Positions 16,561 to 26,109 of a DNA stretch of 64,000 bases are shown in pieces. Position numbers and translations under genes: made by a program. The stretch is from Bacteroidota bacterium (GTDB lineage: Bacteria; Bacteroidota; Bacteroidia; AKYH767-A; OLB10). Every line of letters begins with the position of its first letter. Position 1 is the first letter of the stretch. A model generated the notes under the pieces. It was not told where the DNA came from. It searched no databases and was given only the letters and a program-made list of their open reading frames with translations. The stretch is taken from contig JADKFV010000016.1 of assembly GCA_016717325.1 (NCBI GenBank), positions 1-64,000 on the forward strand, written 5' to 3'.

Positions 16561-18519
16561 GTGCGACTCAAAACCATCATCTATACTTTATCAATAATAG
16601 CCTTCATCATTGTGGCAGGCTTTTTCTTATGCCGCAATTATCTGCTGCATATTGCATTCGAAAAATTACAAACCAAACTTACCAAAGAAGTAAACCTCAA
16701 TCTCACAGCCAAAGAAATTAATTTTCATGGACTATTACGTGTTGAAGCATCTGATGTGAATTTATATGCCGAAGGTGCGGATACACTTGCCATCATAAAT
16801 GAAGCTGCTTGCGACATAGGCTTTCTCACTCTTATAAAAGGTAGTATAGGTCTCGACTTTTTAAGCCTAACGGGAGTCAATATCCAATTGTTTGATTCCG
16901 CAGGCCATAATAATTACAAACCGCTGTTGGTTAAAAAACCAAAAGAGGAAGATAATGAAACTATTGTTACAACGGCAGGGTATGATGAACAAATGACAAC
17001 ACTTTTCGACAGGGTTTTTAAACTACTCGAAACAAGCTTTGAACTAAACGATATATCGATAAAATATTCCAATGAAAAAGAGAACTTGCGTTTCTTAATA
17101 CCATCAGCCAAGTACGATTTAAGAGCGCTCAATGCCATAATTTATGCTTCTATTTTAAACCAAACCGATACTTTCAAAATAAAATTCAACGTGGTTGAAA
17201 ATCGAAAAAAGTATATGGCAGAATTTAATAACATAACAAGCATGCAACATTATTTACCATTTTTTAGTAGCGATAGTTCATTAAAAATAAAACTACAAAA
17301 CATGGTTTGCCATTTCAATATTGAGAAAAACTACAGTAACAAAATGGTAATGAATTGCGATTTACAAATCAAAAATCTTTCACTCTATCATTTCCAAATT
17401 TCGCCCGATGACATAACCATTTACGATGCTGGATTTGATTTGAATTGTAAAATTTTTGACAATACACTACAAATTGACTCTTCGTCAAAAATAATATTGA
17501 ATAAAATTTATACTTCTGTTTTTTTACGATATGATTCGAAAAACAAAAGACAACTCACACTTCAAGCATCATTTCCTTCCATGCAATCGCAAAATTTTTT
17601 TGATGGCCTGCCGTACAATATGTTTTCAACTTTAAAGGGAATAAAAACTTCGGGCTACTTATCATACAATTTATTTTTCGATTGCAATTTCAATAGCCCC
17701 GATAGTTTGACTTTTCAATCAACCCTGAAAAGCGAAAATTTCAAAATAGAAAAATATGGCATTGAAAACCTTTCCCGTATAAATAACGATTTTACTTTCG
17801 AAGCATTGGATGGGGACAGGGTTGCCCGTGAAATATTTATCAGCCCAGTCAATCCTAATTATACTCCACTCAATCAGATAGACACCAATTTGATTCATGC
17901 TGTGCTGACTTCAGAAGATGGTTCTTTTTTATACCACAATGGCTTTAACGAAGATGCATTCCGTCAATCGATAATTACAAACATAAAAGAAAAAAGATTT
18001 GCCCGCGGAGGTAGTACTATTACTATGCAGCTGGTAAAAAATTGTTTTTTGAGTCGCAATAAAACCATATCGCGCAAAATGGAAGAAGTGCTTATTGTTT
18101 GGTTGATAGAAAACAAAAATATAGTTTCGAAACAGCGCATGCTTGAAGTATATTTAAATGTGATAGAATGGGGACCAAATATTTATGGCATTAGCGAAGC
18201 TTCTGCATTTTATTTCGACAAGAAACCAAGTCAGCTTACATTAGAAGAAAGTGTTTTTCTTGCAAGTCTTGTCCCGCGACCAAAATATTTTAAATATTCC
18301 TTTGATAAATCAGGCATTATAAAACCATACATGCAGTCATATTACGATTTACTAAAACGTAAAATGTTTGTTCGAAATTGGATTGCTACAAGCGACACAG
18401 CATCAAAACAATACGTAATTTCTTTGACAGGGCCTGCCATAAAATTCATTACACCAACTGATTCATTACCTAATGATAGTCTGCAAATAGAGTTGAATAA
18501 CGTTGACGATCCTTTTTAA
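16561..18519 (+). CDS. GT51 transglycosylase with AsmA-like N-terminal region
   Basis: About 652 residues from the GTG at 16561. One N-terminal membrane helix (TIIYTLSIIAFIIVAGFFL) is followed by about 400 residues resembling AsmA/DUF748-type repeats (a KLTKEVNLNLTAKEINFHG-like start). The C-terminal 220 residues are a GT51 peptidoglycan glycosyltransferase: SEDGSFLYHNGF with the catalytic Glu, GGSTITMQLVKN, RKMEEVLIVWLIE and MLEVYLNVIEWGPNIYG. No transpeptidase domain is present. It would polymerise lipid II in the periplasm. The start at 16561 is chosen because the cas6 terminator covers the earlier ATG in the same frame. Confidence 0.82.
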   Translation: MRLKTIIYTLSIIAFIIVAGFFLCRNYLLHIAFEKLQTKLTKEVNLNLTAKEINFHGLLRVEASDVNLYAEGADTLAIINEAACDIGFLTLIKGSIGLDFLSLTGVNIQLFDSAGHNNYKPLLVKKPKEEDNETIVTTAGYDEQMTTLFDRVFKLLETSFELNDISIKYSNEKENLRFLIPSAKYDLRALNAIIYASILNQTDTFKIKFNVVENRKKYMAEFNNITSMQHYLPFFSSDSSLKIKLQNMVCHFNIEKNYSNKMVMNCDLQIKNLSLYHFQISPDDITIYDAGFDLNCKIFDNTLQIDSSSKIILNKIYTSVFLRYDSKNKRQLTLQASFPSMQSQNFFDGLPYNMFSTLKGIKTSGYLSYNLFFDCNFNSPDSLTFQSTLKSENFKIEKYGIENLSRINNDFTFEALDGDRVAREIFISPVNPNYTPLNQIDTNLIHAVLTSEDGSFLYHNGFNEDAFRQSIITNIKEKRFARGGSTITMQLVKNCFLSRNKTISRKMEEVLIVWLIENKNIVSKQRMLEVYLNVIEWGPNIYGISEASAFYFDKKPSQLTLEESVFLASLVPRPKYFKYSFDKSGIIKPYMQSYYDLLKRKMFVRNWIATSDTASKQYVISLTGPAIKFITPTDSLPNDSLQIELNNVDDPF

Positions 18520-18524
18520 AATAA

Positions 18525-18645
18525 ATAAGCGGTGGCGCCTTTTGGTTCAGCATCCACCGCTTTGAATTAAAACTACCCCTAGTTTTTTATGATTGAAAAA
18601 GAATCATTTTCGTTTTTTGTATGTATCATTTTGTGATACACTTAT
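18525..18645 (+). ncRNA. Candidate structured RNA element, copy 1
   Basis: Four successive hairpins: AGCGGTGG/CCACCGCT (18528-18561, with inner GCC-TTTT-GGT), AAACTA-CCCC-TAGTTT (18570-18585, followed by T), ATGATT/AATCAT (18589-18607), TGTATCA/TGATACA (18622-18640). A second copy is at 28.75 kb in the same orientation. In the fourth hairpin the arms differ between copies yet still pair, which indicates selection for structure. It lies between the convergent GT51 and thrC genes. It may be a small RNA, or a bidirectional terminator module, so the strand is uncertain. The rest of this 272-nt gap shows nothing. Confidence 0.45.
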
Positions 18646-18791
18646 ATTTACGCAAACAACATTCCTTTATTACATCTTTTTGAATTCCTTAACAAAGCGG
18701 TTAATTAAAAAATCATCAATAGGGTTCTCATAAAAATGACAATAGGCCAAAATACCTATAAATAAAGGCTTCTAGGCAATCTTGAAAAATA

Positions 18792-20084
18792 CTAAATATA
18801 CTTTACCAGTTGTTGGTATTGAATATCGATGTCAGTTGACATTGACAATTTAGTACGTAAACTTTCCAATTTGTCAGGAATTTCAACTTTTAACGGCAGG
18901 TGTTGTTCAATTGTGTCAGCAAATTTTGCCGGATGTGCAGTGGCCATAACAACTACCGGTGCTAAATTATTTTTCGCTTGATTCAATATTCTTGTTGCTG
19001 CAATTGCTACAGCAGTATGCGGATCGGCCAGGTATTTTTTCTCATTGAATATATCCTTCATTGTATCAATTGTAGAGTCGTCAGAAATTGCAATTGCAGA
19101 AATGTCGGTTGAAATTTTTTCAAAATTATTATCATACAAACATAACATACGCTCAAAATTACTCGGATTGCCAACATCCATAGCATTGGAAATTGTGGGT
19201 TGCGATTTTTTTGGTGTGTAATTTTTTGTTTTAAAATAATCAGGTACAGTATCGTTTGCGTTGGTGGCAGCATAAAAATGTTTAATTGGAAATCCCATTT
19301 GCTTAACCATAAGCGCAGCAGTAAGGTTGCCAAAATTTCCCGAAGGCACACACATAATACAATCACTGCCGGTATCCTTTTTCATTTTTATGCTTGTGTA
19401 TGCATAGTAAATCATTTGCGGTAAAAGCCTTCCTATATTTATAGAATTTGCCGAAGAAATGCGCACACGATTTCGCAATTCATCATCAGCAAATGCCTGC
19501 TTCACCAATGCCTGACAATCGTCAAATGTTCCTTCTACTTTTAGTGCTGTAATATTTCCTCCATAGGTTGTAAGTTGCAATTCCTGCAAGGTGCTTACTT
19601 TTCCAGCAGGATATAATATTACAACTTTAATATTGGGCACATTAAAAAAACCGCTGGCCACCGCACTGCCCGTATCGCCCGATGTAGCAACAAGAATGGT
19701 TATTTCACCGTTATCATTTTTTAAAAATGCACTCATCAGCTGCGCCATCATGCGAGCACCAAAATCTTTGAACGCAAGCGTAGGACCATGAAACAATTCA
19801 CATAAAAATAAATTTTTCTCCAAACTAATAATGGGTACTTCGAAATTGAAAGCTGCGCTTATCATTTCGCTTATTTGTTGTGCATCGAAATCTTCTAATA
19901 AGAATGGTGATAAAACCGCATAAGCACATTCATGTATGGTTGCATTGCCTTTCAATAAATGTTCAATATTAATATGCGGTATTTGCTCAGGCATAAACAA
20001 ACCCCCATCGGGTGCCATACCAAGCATCAATGCTTCTTTGAGTGAAAATAATTTTTCCTTATTTCGTGTGGAATAAAATTTCAT
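18792..20084 (-). CDS. thrC: Threonine synthase
   Basis: A 430-residue PLP enzyme that converts O-phosphohomoserine to threonine, the last step of the pathway. The PLP-binding Lys lies in GPTLAFKDFGARMM near residue 110; ATSGDTGSAVASGF is the phosphate-binding loop, and SSANSINIGRLLPQMIYY is a strong family motif. The length fits the bacterial ThrC type. Its ATG overlaps the stop of thrB by 4 nt (ATGA), so the two are translationally coupled as the last genes of the thrABC operon. Confidence 0.95.
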   Translation of the reverse strand: MKFYSTRNKEKLFSLKEALMLGMAPDGGLFMPEQIPHINIEHLLKGNATIHECAYAVLSPFLLEDFDAQQISEMISAAFNFEVPIISLEKNLFLCELFHGPTLAFKDFGARMMAQLMSAFLKNDNGEITILVATSGDTGSAVASGFFNVPNIKVVILYPAGKVSTLQELQLTTYGGNITALKVEGTFDDCQALVKQAFADDELRNRVRISSANSINIGRLLPQMIYYAYTSIKMKKDTGSDCIMCVPSGNFGNLTAALMVKQMGFPIKHFYAATNANDTVPDYFKTKNYTPKKSQPTISNAMDVGNPSNFERMLCLYDNNFEKISTDISAIAISDDSTIDTMKDIFNEKKYLADPHTAVAIAATRILNQAKNNLAPVVVMATAHPAKFADTIEQHLPLKVEIPDKLESLRTKLSMSTDIDIQYQQLVKYI

Positions 20085-21013
20085 GATATTATTTTTACGC
20101 CTTCTTTATTTATTGGTGATGTAATGCATAGACAAGGGCAGTTGATTTCGATGAAATAATTTTTCCATACATGTGCAATTTTTTCAGCTGTTTCTTTTTC
20201 GCTCGACACTGCAAAAACTGCCGGCACCGAATAGTAAATATTATATCCCACTGCACCTGTTTGCATAGCAATATTTTTTAGTTCACTGTAATGCGGAATC
20301 AAATTCTTTCGATATGGTTCGGCAATAAAATCCCGCAAACCAAAACTTATACTTTCAAAATCGTTCTGGTGCAGTCCATTTACAAAACTTGCAATGGCAG
20401 CATTTTGTTTTATTACAATATCGCGGGTATAGTGTGGTGGTAAAATTTTTCGCGCTTCTGCTGTTAATATTTGTACAGGTTGATGCAACAAGGTGATATA
20501 AAAATTATCGGGACAAGGCAATGCATGCATTTTCAGCGGTTGTGTGCTACTAATAAACGTTATGCCTCCAAGCATGCATGGTGCAATGTTATCTGCATGA
20601 TATCCTTTGCTTGCTATATACTCGCCTTCGAGGGCAAATTGTATTAATTCTGTTTTTGTAAACGGTTTGTTCAACAATTCATTCAATGCAAACACTCCAC
20701 CAACAGCACTTGCAGCACTGCTCCCCATTCCGCTACCGAGTGGCATTTGTTTATTAATAGCAACATTAAATCCTGTTTTTATTTTCAGTTCATCGAGCAT
20801 AGCTTGCATGGCAACCGTACACGTATTTTCGATTGCTTCAAGCGGAAGTTTATTTTCATCGCCCGTAATTTTTTCAATAAATAATTTGTTGAGGTTGTTT
20901 TCGGTTACAATTATTTCGTCACCGGCACCATACACGGCCAAGCCTAAGAGGTCGAAACCACTTCCTAAATTTGCTACAGTTGCCGGAGCAAAAACTTTTA
21001 TCTGTTGCGCCAT
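20081..21013 (-). CDS. thrB: Homoserine kinase
   Basis: A 310-residue GHMP kinase that phosphorylates homoserine with ATP. N-terminal KVFAPATVANLGSGFDLLG is the family start; MPLGSGMGSSAASAVGG near residue 90 is the ATP-binding GHMP loop. The length is normal. It sits between thrA (1-nt overlap) and thrC (4-nt overlap) in a compact operon. Confidence 0.95.
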   Translation of the reverse strand: MAQQIKVFAPATVANLGSGFDLLGLAVYGAGDEIIVTENNLNKLFIEKITGDENKLPLEAIENTCTVAMQAMLDELKIKTGFNVAINKQMPLGSGMGSSAASAVGGVFALNELLNKPFTKTELIQFALEGEYIASKGYHADNIAPCMLGGITFISSTQPLKMHALPCPDNFYITLLHQPVQILTAEARKILPPHYTRDIVIKQNAAIASFVNGLHQNDFESISFGLRDFIAEPYRKNLIPHYSELKNIAMQTGAVGYNIYYSVPAVFAVSSEKETAEKIAHVWKNYFIEINCPCLCITSPINKEGVKIIS

Positions 21014-23475
21014 TACAATAAATAATTACTGATGCTTATCACTTCGGCAAGCACACCTGCTGCAGTAACTTCAGCCCCGGCTCCCGGCCCTTTAATTACC
21101 AATGGTTGCGAATGATATCGTTGTGTGGTAAATGCTATAAGGTTATCGCTACCGCTAAGATTGTAAAATGGATTGGTGGCATCTACAGCAGTGAGTTTCA
21201 TCTCCGCTTTGCCATGGATATACGAACCTATCATGCGCAAAACTTTATTTTCTTTTCCAGCTTTCAAAGCAAGCTTCGAAAAATGATCGTCATACTTTTT
21301 AAGCACTTCAAAAAATCCGGCCACATCTTTTGGTTTCATACATTCTGCCGGCAACCAATCGTGAATTACTATTTCATCCAACTCAATTTGAGTACCCGAT
21401 TCGCGAGCGAGAATTAAAAGTTTGCGGGCAAAATCTTTACACGATAAATCGTCACGGGGATCAGGTTCAGTAAATCCTTTTTCTTTTGCCTGCATTACCA
21501 CACCGCTAAATTTCAGATTGCTATTGAATGTATTAAAAATAAATGATAGAGTACCCGACAACACAGCATCGATGCGGATAATTCTATCGCCACTTATAAT
21601 TAAATCTTTAAGGGTATTGATTACAGGTAAACCTGCCCCTACATTAGTTTCGTATAAATATTTTACATGATGTTTATCGGCTGTGTCTTTCAATAATTTG
21701 TAGTCTGCATACGAGCCTGAGTTGGCAGCTTTGTTAGGCGTAACAATACTGATGGCACTGGTTAATATTTTTTCGTAATGCTTAGCCACTGTATCGTTTG
21801 CAGTGCAGTCAACAAAAACACTGTTTGCTAAATTTAGTTCGAGCATGCGCTTTACATACTTGCTCATATTCATTGCTTCGCCACTATCTTGTAACATTTG
21901 TTTGGCATTTTGAACTTTGATATTATTTTCGCTATGCAACATGAGTTTGCTATCCGCTATGCCCGAAATTTTTAATTGTATATTATGTGTGTCTAATAAA
22001 TATTGCCGGTTGCGGTTCATTTGCTCCATCAATTTATTTCCAATCAAACCTACACCAACAATAAAAACATGAATGGATTTATGATTCGATAAAAAGAATG
22101 CCTGATGCAAAGTGTTGAGCGCCTTACTCAATTGCTCTTGTTTAATAACAACGCTAATGTTCAATTCCGATGAGCCTTGTGCTGTAGCAATCACACTTAT
22201 TCCATTTTTACCCAACGATTGAAAAAGCCGCCCGCTTACCCCGGGAGTGTTTTTCATATTCTCGCCAATGATTGCAAGTATAGCCAAATGTTGATGCACC
22301 GAAACAGGTTCTATTAATCCCAGTTGCAATTCTAAACTAAAAGTTTTTTCGACCACTTTTTTCGCCTTGGCAGAATCTTGCTGGCGAACAGCAAAAGTGA
22401 TATTGTGTTCCGATGAACCCTGAGTAATTAAAATTACGTTTATTTTATGTTGTGCCAATGCAGTAAACACGCGAGCTGCAACACCAGCAACACCTACCAT
22501 TCCGGAGCCCTGTATAGTTACAATATTAATATTATCAATACTCGAAATTCCTTTTATTAAATGATCGTTAGCGGCAGATACATGGGTTATATACGTACCT
22601 TCATCATCGGGCTGCATAGAATTTTTTATCCGCAGTGGAATATTCTTATTCAATGCCGGTTGTATCGTTGGCGGATGAATAACCTTGGCACCAAAGTAAC
22701 ACATCTCCATTGCCTCAATGTAACTCATTTGAGCTATCGGCATAGCCTGTTTTACTTTCGATGGATCGGCAGTCATTACACCACTTACATCAGTCCAAAT
22801 TTGAATTTCGTGCGACTTCAATGCAGCGCCAATTATTGCCGCAGTATAATCGCTTCCTCCACGTCCAAGTGTTGTAGTTATATCTTTATCGGTCGATGAT
22901 ATGAAACCCGTAGCAACACACACTTCATTAACATCTTTGAAGTAAGTTTGAATATTTTTATCGGTCGCATCAAAATCAACAAGGGCTTCGCCAAAGTGTT
23001 CATCTGTTTTTATCAATGAACGCATATCAACGTATTGCGATTTTATTTTTTGCGAAGTAAAATAAGCCGCAATGATTTGGCAACTCAAGCGCTCACCAAA
23101 CGATAAAATATAATCGCGCGTACGTGCCGACAATTCTCCCGTATACGATACTCCTAAAATAAGTTTGTGCAATGAATCTAAGTCTTTCGAAATTTGAACA
23201 ATTAATTTTTGCGCATCTTTGGAATTAAACAATTGCTGAATAACATTAACATGTTTGTCAACTATACCATCATATACCCGTGAATATGTAAAATCGCTCG
23301 CTGCTGCAAGTTCACTTGCATGAATAAGCAAATCGGTAACACCACTCATAGCAGAACATACAACTATGACCCTATACGATTTGCAAACGGGTTTTATAAT
23401 TGCGGGTAGTGCCTGTATTCTTTTGGCGCTGCCAACCGATGTGCCGCCAAATTTTAAAACAATGAAATGTGACAT
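21013..23475 (-). CDS. thrA: Bifunctional aspartate kinase / homoserine dehydrogenase I
   Basis: About 820 residues. The aspartate kinase domain begins LKFGGTSVGSAKRI and includes GRGGSDYTAAIIGAALK; a double ACT region at about 310-455 (GSSEHNITFAV and GSSELNISVVI) suggests feedback control by threonine; the homoserine dehydrogenase domain starts at VFIVGVGLIGNKL and has TNVGAGLPVINTLKDLI. It catalyses the first and third steps toward threonine. I prefer the ATG at 23475 (MSHFIVLKFGG) to the one at 23499, since the family begins there and a 15-bp inverted repeat covers 23493-23507. A separate aspartate kinase is at 62.6 kb. Confidence 0.93.
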   Translation of the reverse strand: MSHFIVLKFGGTSVGSAKRIQALPAIIKPVCKSYRVIVVCSAMSGVTDLLIHASELAAASDFTYSRVYDGIVDKHVNVIQQLFNSKDAQKLIVQISKDLDSLHKLILGVSYTGELSARTRDYILSFGERLSCQIIAAYFTSQKIKSQYVDMRSLIKTDEHFGEALVDFDATDKNIQTYFKDVNEVCVATGFISSTDKDITTTLGRGGSDYTAAIIGAALKSHEIQIWTDVSGVMTADPSKVKQAMPIAQMSYIEAMEMCYFGAKVIHPPTIQPALNKNIPLRIKNSMQPDDEGTYITHVSAANDHLIKGISSIDNINIVTIQGSGMVGVAGVAARVFTALAQHKINVILITQGSSEHNITFAVRQQDSAKAKKVVEKTFSLELQLGLIEPVSVHQHLAILAIIGENMKNTPGVSGRLFQSLGKNGISVIATAQGSSELNISVVIKQEQLSKALNTLHQAFFLSNHKSIHVFIVGVGLIGNKLMEQMNRNRQYLLDTHNIQLKISGIADSKLMLHSENNIKVQNAKQMLQDSGEAMNMSKYVKRMLELNLANSVFVDCTANDTVAKHYEKILTSAISIVTPNKAANSGSYADYKLLKDTADKHHVKYLYETNVGAGLPVINTLKDLIISGDRIIRIDAVLSGTLSFIFNTFNSNLKFSGVVMQAKEKGFTEPDPRDDLSCKDFARKLLILARESGTQIELDEIVIHDWLPAECMKPKDVAGFFEVLKKYDDHFSKLALKAGKENKVLRMIGSYIHGKAEMKLTAVDATNPFYNLSGSDNLIAFTTQRYHSQPLVIKGPGAGAEVTAAGVLAEVISISNYLL

Positions 23476-23492
23476 AATTTTCAAAAAAATAA

Positions 23493-23538
23493 TTGGCAAA
23501 TGTATTTAACACATTAGTGGTGAAAATACATTTGCCAA
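23493..23538 (-). promoter_or_regulatory. 15-bp inverted repeat at the thrABC promoter
   Basis: TTGGCAAATGTATTT at 23493-23507 and its exact reverse complement at 23524-23538, with a 16-bp spacer. Each arm holds a TACATTTG -7 box: the left arm reads toward thrA on the minus strand, the right arm toward asnB's 3' end on the plus strand. It may be an operator overlapping the thr promoter, or an RNA hairpin in the leader. Confidence 0.6.
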
Positions 23539-23609
23539 AATAAATAAATATTAATAATAAGACTGAATGATAGAATATGCCGACACAAGGTGCCTAAAAA
23601 AACATATAA

Positions 23610-25220
23610 CTATGATAATACTTGTGTGGCTGCTTCGTGCAATTCGTTTGCACGCCCGCTTGGGTCGCTGCTTTTTTGCCATTTTGGTATCCACTTGCTT
23701 ACAGTAGTTTCTGCTTGTGGATGTGTAAAGTAACTGGCAAATTTTTCGCGTATAAAAAATGCTTCTTTGGTTTCGGGAGTATGATGTGGATACATTGCGG
23801 CAGCTTTGCTAAATTGTTCATCGCTCACTTGTGCTTCGCAATATGCTTTAAAACCATCTATCCAGTTGTAACCCACTCCATCCGAAAATTGTTCTTTTTG
23901 ACGCCATAAAATATGATGTGGCAAATATGGATTTTCGGCATCGTCAAATGCTGCGCGTAAAACATATTTTTCTATCCGTCCTTTCTCAATCACGCCCGGT
24001 TTAATTGGCATCTTTAACGATGGATGTAAACCTATTGCTTTATCAAGCAAATATTTATCGAGCATAGGTTCGCGCACTTCTATGCTACTTGCCATCATCG
24101 ATTTATCGGCACGCAGCACATCGGCAGTGTGAAGTAAACGCACTCTGCGTTTCGTTTCTTCCTGAAACTCTTCGAGCGTAGGTGCATTGTAAAAATATAA
24201 ATAACCACCAAATACTTCATCGGCACCTTCGCCACTCAGCACCATTTTGAATCCTTTATCACGAATATATTTGCCCAGCAAAAACATAGGAGTGCTGGCA
24301 CGCAAAGTTGTAATATCATACGATTCTAAATTGTAAACTAATTTTTCGGCAGCGGCTATTCCTTCTTCCACAGTAAAGTGTACTTCGTGATGTATGGTGC
24401 CAATAAACTCCGCAACCTGACGTGCAGCAATTAAATCGGGGGCATCTGCCGTGAGGCCAATGGAAAATGAATGTAGTTGCTTGCCTTGTTCTTTTAATTT
24501 TCGTGCTGTGATTGCCGCAATCAAACTACTATCCAATCCACCTGATAACAAAACACCAAAAGGCACATCGCACATCAATCTTTTATCTACAGAACGTTCC
24601 AAATAATCGCGCAAATCCGAAGCATCATAATCATCGGCTGTGGTTGTTTCCCATTTTGGAATATAAAATTTTACAAAACCTGTTTCGGGTGTATAGTAAT
24701 ATCCGGGAGGAAAAACATTTATATCGACACATGCATCACAAAGCGATTTCATTTCCGATGCAAACCACATTGTTCCATTTTTATCGGTGCCATAATACAA
24801 TGGCTTTATCCCAATAGGATCGCGTGCAACCATAAATTTCTTTTTGTCTTCGTCTATAATTGCGAAGGCATAAAATCCATCGAGCATATTACAAAAATCA
24901 ATGCCAAACTCTTCATACATGTGTATGATAACTTCGCTATCTGATGTAGTATGGCATTTGTATTTTCCTTTTAATGTTTCGGCATGTAGTTGTACATGAT
25001 TAAAAATTTCGCCATTGTGTACTACATAACAATTGCGTGTTCCATTTATGGGCTGACGGCCAGTTGCTGTATCTACAATTGATAAACGCTCGTGGCACAA
25101 AATACCTAATGATGTTTCTACCATACCGCGCTCATCGGGCCCGCGATGGGCCATCAACGCTGATTGTTGCGATACATATGCTGCATCCGCTTTTCCAAAA
25201 GTTGCTAAAATTCCGCACAT
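23610..25220 (-). CDS. asnB: Asparagine synthase B (glutamine-hydrolysing)
   Basis: 536 residues from the ATG at 25220. That start places the nucleophile Cys at residue 2 (MCGILATFGKAD), as the Ntn-type glutaminase domain requires, so upstream ATGs are rejected. Residues about 1-200 form the glutaminase domain with HRGPDERG; the synthetase domain has the PPi loop LLSGGLDSSLIAAI and EGADEVFGGYLYF. It makes asparagine from aspartate, ATP and glutamine. An Lrp/AsnC gene is divergently placed 138 nt upstream, so transcription is probably controlled by it. Confidence 0.95.
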   Translation of the reverse strand: MCGILATFGKADAAYVSQQSALMAHRGPDERGMVETSLGILCHERLSIVDTATGRQPINGTRNCYVVHNGEIFNHVQLHAETLKGKYKCHTTSDSEVIIHMYEEFGIDFCNMLDGFYAFAIIDEDKKKFMVARDPIGIKPLYYGTDKNGTMWFASEMKSLCDACVDINVFPPGYYYTPETGFVKFYIPKWETTTADDYDASDLRDYLERSVDKRLMCDVPFGVLLSGGLDSSLIAAITARKLKEQGKQLHSFSIGLTADAPDLIAARQVAEFIGTIHHEVHFTVEEGIAAAEKLVYNLESYDITTLRASTPMFLLGKYIRDKGFKMVLSGEGADEVFGGYLYFYNAPTLEEFQEETKRRVRLLHTADVLRADKSMMASSIEVREPMLDKYLLDKAIGLHPSLKMPIKPGVIEKGRIEKYVLRAAFDDAENPYLPHHILWRQKEQFSDGVGYNWIDGFKAYCEAQVSDEQFSKAAAMYPHHTPETKEAFFIREKFASYFTHPQAETTVSKWIPKWQKSSDPSGRANELHEAATQVLS

Positions 25221-25252
25221 AATTCTTTTTGTTTTATTGATTAATTCTAGGG

Positions 25253-25284
25253 CAAACATACAATACTAAATTCGTTCATTACAA
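25253..25284 (-). promoter_or_regulatory. asnB promoter
   Basis: On the minus strand TTG at 25284-25282, a 21-bp spacer and TATGTTTG at 25260-25253, 32 nt before the asnB start. It shares the short intergenic region with the divergent Lrp promoter. Confidence 0.65.
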
Positions 25285-25301
25285 TTTTAATAACATATTG
25301 A

Positions 25302-25332
25302 TTGTATTTTTACCATAATGATAATATATTTG
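25302..25332 (+). promoter_or_regulatory. Promoter of the Lrp/AsnC gene
   Basis: TTG at 25302-25304, a 20-bp spacer and TATATTTG at 25325-25332, 26 nt before the start codon. This is a full consensus match. Confidence 0.7.
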
Positions 25333-25358
25333 CACAATCATTAACAAATCGTAAATAA

Positions 25359-25832
25359 ATGCAAACAAAAACACAGGAATTTTATCAAATTGACAAAGTG
25401 GATAAAGACATATTACTGCTATTAATAAAAGATGCCTTTATTCCTTATACCGAAATTGCAAAGAAACTTATCATATCGAGCGGCACGGTGCATGTACGCA
25501 TGAACAAGCTCAAAGAAATTGGAATAGTAAAAGGTGTACACATTGAAATTGATGCAGCAAAACTGGGATATGATATTTGTGCCTTCCTTGGAATTTTTCT
25601 TACACGCGGTTCGGCTTATCACGATGTGGTAACACGCATGAAAACCATTCCCGAAATTGTAGAGTTGCATTACACCACCGGAACATACAGTATGTTTGCA
25701 AAAATAATTTGCCGTGATACAAAACATTTGCGAGAAGTACTCAACGAAAAAATTCAGGAAATAAAAGCCGTAGAACGCACCGAAACATTTATATCGCTCG
25801 AGGAAAGTATTAGCCGTCAAGTGAAGCTTTAG
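25359..25832 (+). CDS. Lrp/AsnC-family transcriptional regulator
   Basis: A 157-residue protein with an N-terminal winged helix (VDKDILLLLIKDAFIPYTEI, then GTVHVRMNKLKEIGIVKG) and a C-terminal RAM domain with ligand-binding beta strands (EIVELHYTTGTYSMFAKII). It is transcribed away from asnB, which suggests regulation of asnB and itself, possibly with asparagine as ligand as in E. coli AsnC. The effector cannot be read from the sequence. Confidence 0.9.
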   Translation: MQTKTQEFYQIDKVDKDILLLLIKDAFIPYTEIAKKLIISSGTVHVRMNKLKEIGIVKGVHIEIDAAKLGYDICAFLGIFLTRGSAYHDVVTRMKTIPEIVELHYTTGTYSMFAKIICRDTKHLREVLNEKIQEIKAVERTETFISLEESISRQVKL

Positions 25833-26109
25833 TTTGGTTATTGGGTTATTTGTTATTGAGTTACTGGTCATTCTCAAACACTTGTCAATCGTCATTGGTC
25901 ATTAGCGTCATTTAGATTCCGCTTGCTATAGGAAGATGCAATCTCTGCCGGCCAATGATCGCTGAAAATTTTGGTTTGGTTGGCGAACTCAAAAATAAAG
26001 ATATCCCAAAAAGCTGTTAGATTGTTTGCAAAATCAACTTTTCAAAATAGCTCGAAACGTAGGATATGGAAAACTCCAACCTCATGTATTTAGACCAAAA
26101 CCCAAAACC

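Noticed and set aside
18525..18645. Known riboswitch (for example TPP) for the four-hairpin element
   Set aside because: I find none of the conserved TPP or other riboswitch core words, and the element is not placed before biosynthetic genes in a consistent orientation.
23539..23609. Thr/Ile-rich leader peptide for attenuation of the thr operon
   Set aside because: No short frame with a run of Thr or Ile codons precedes thrA on the minus strand.
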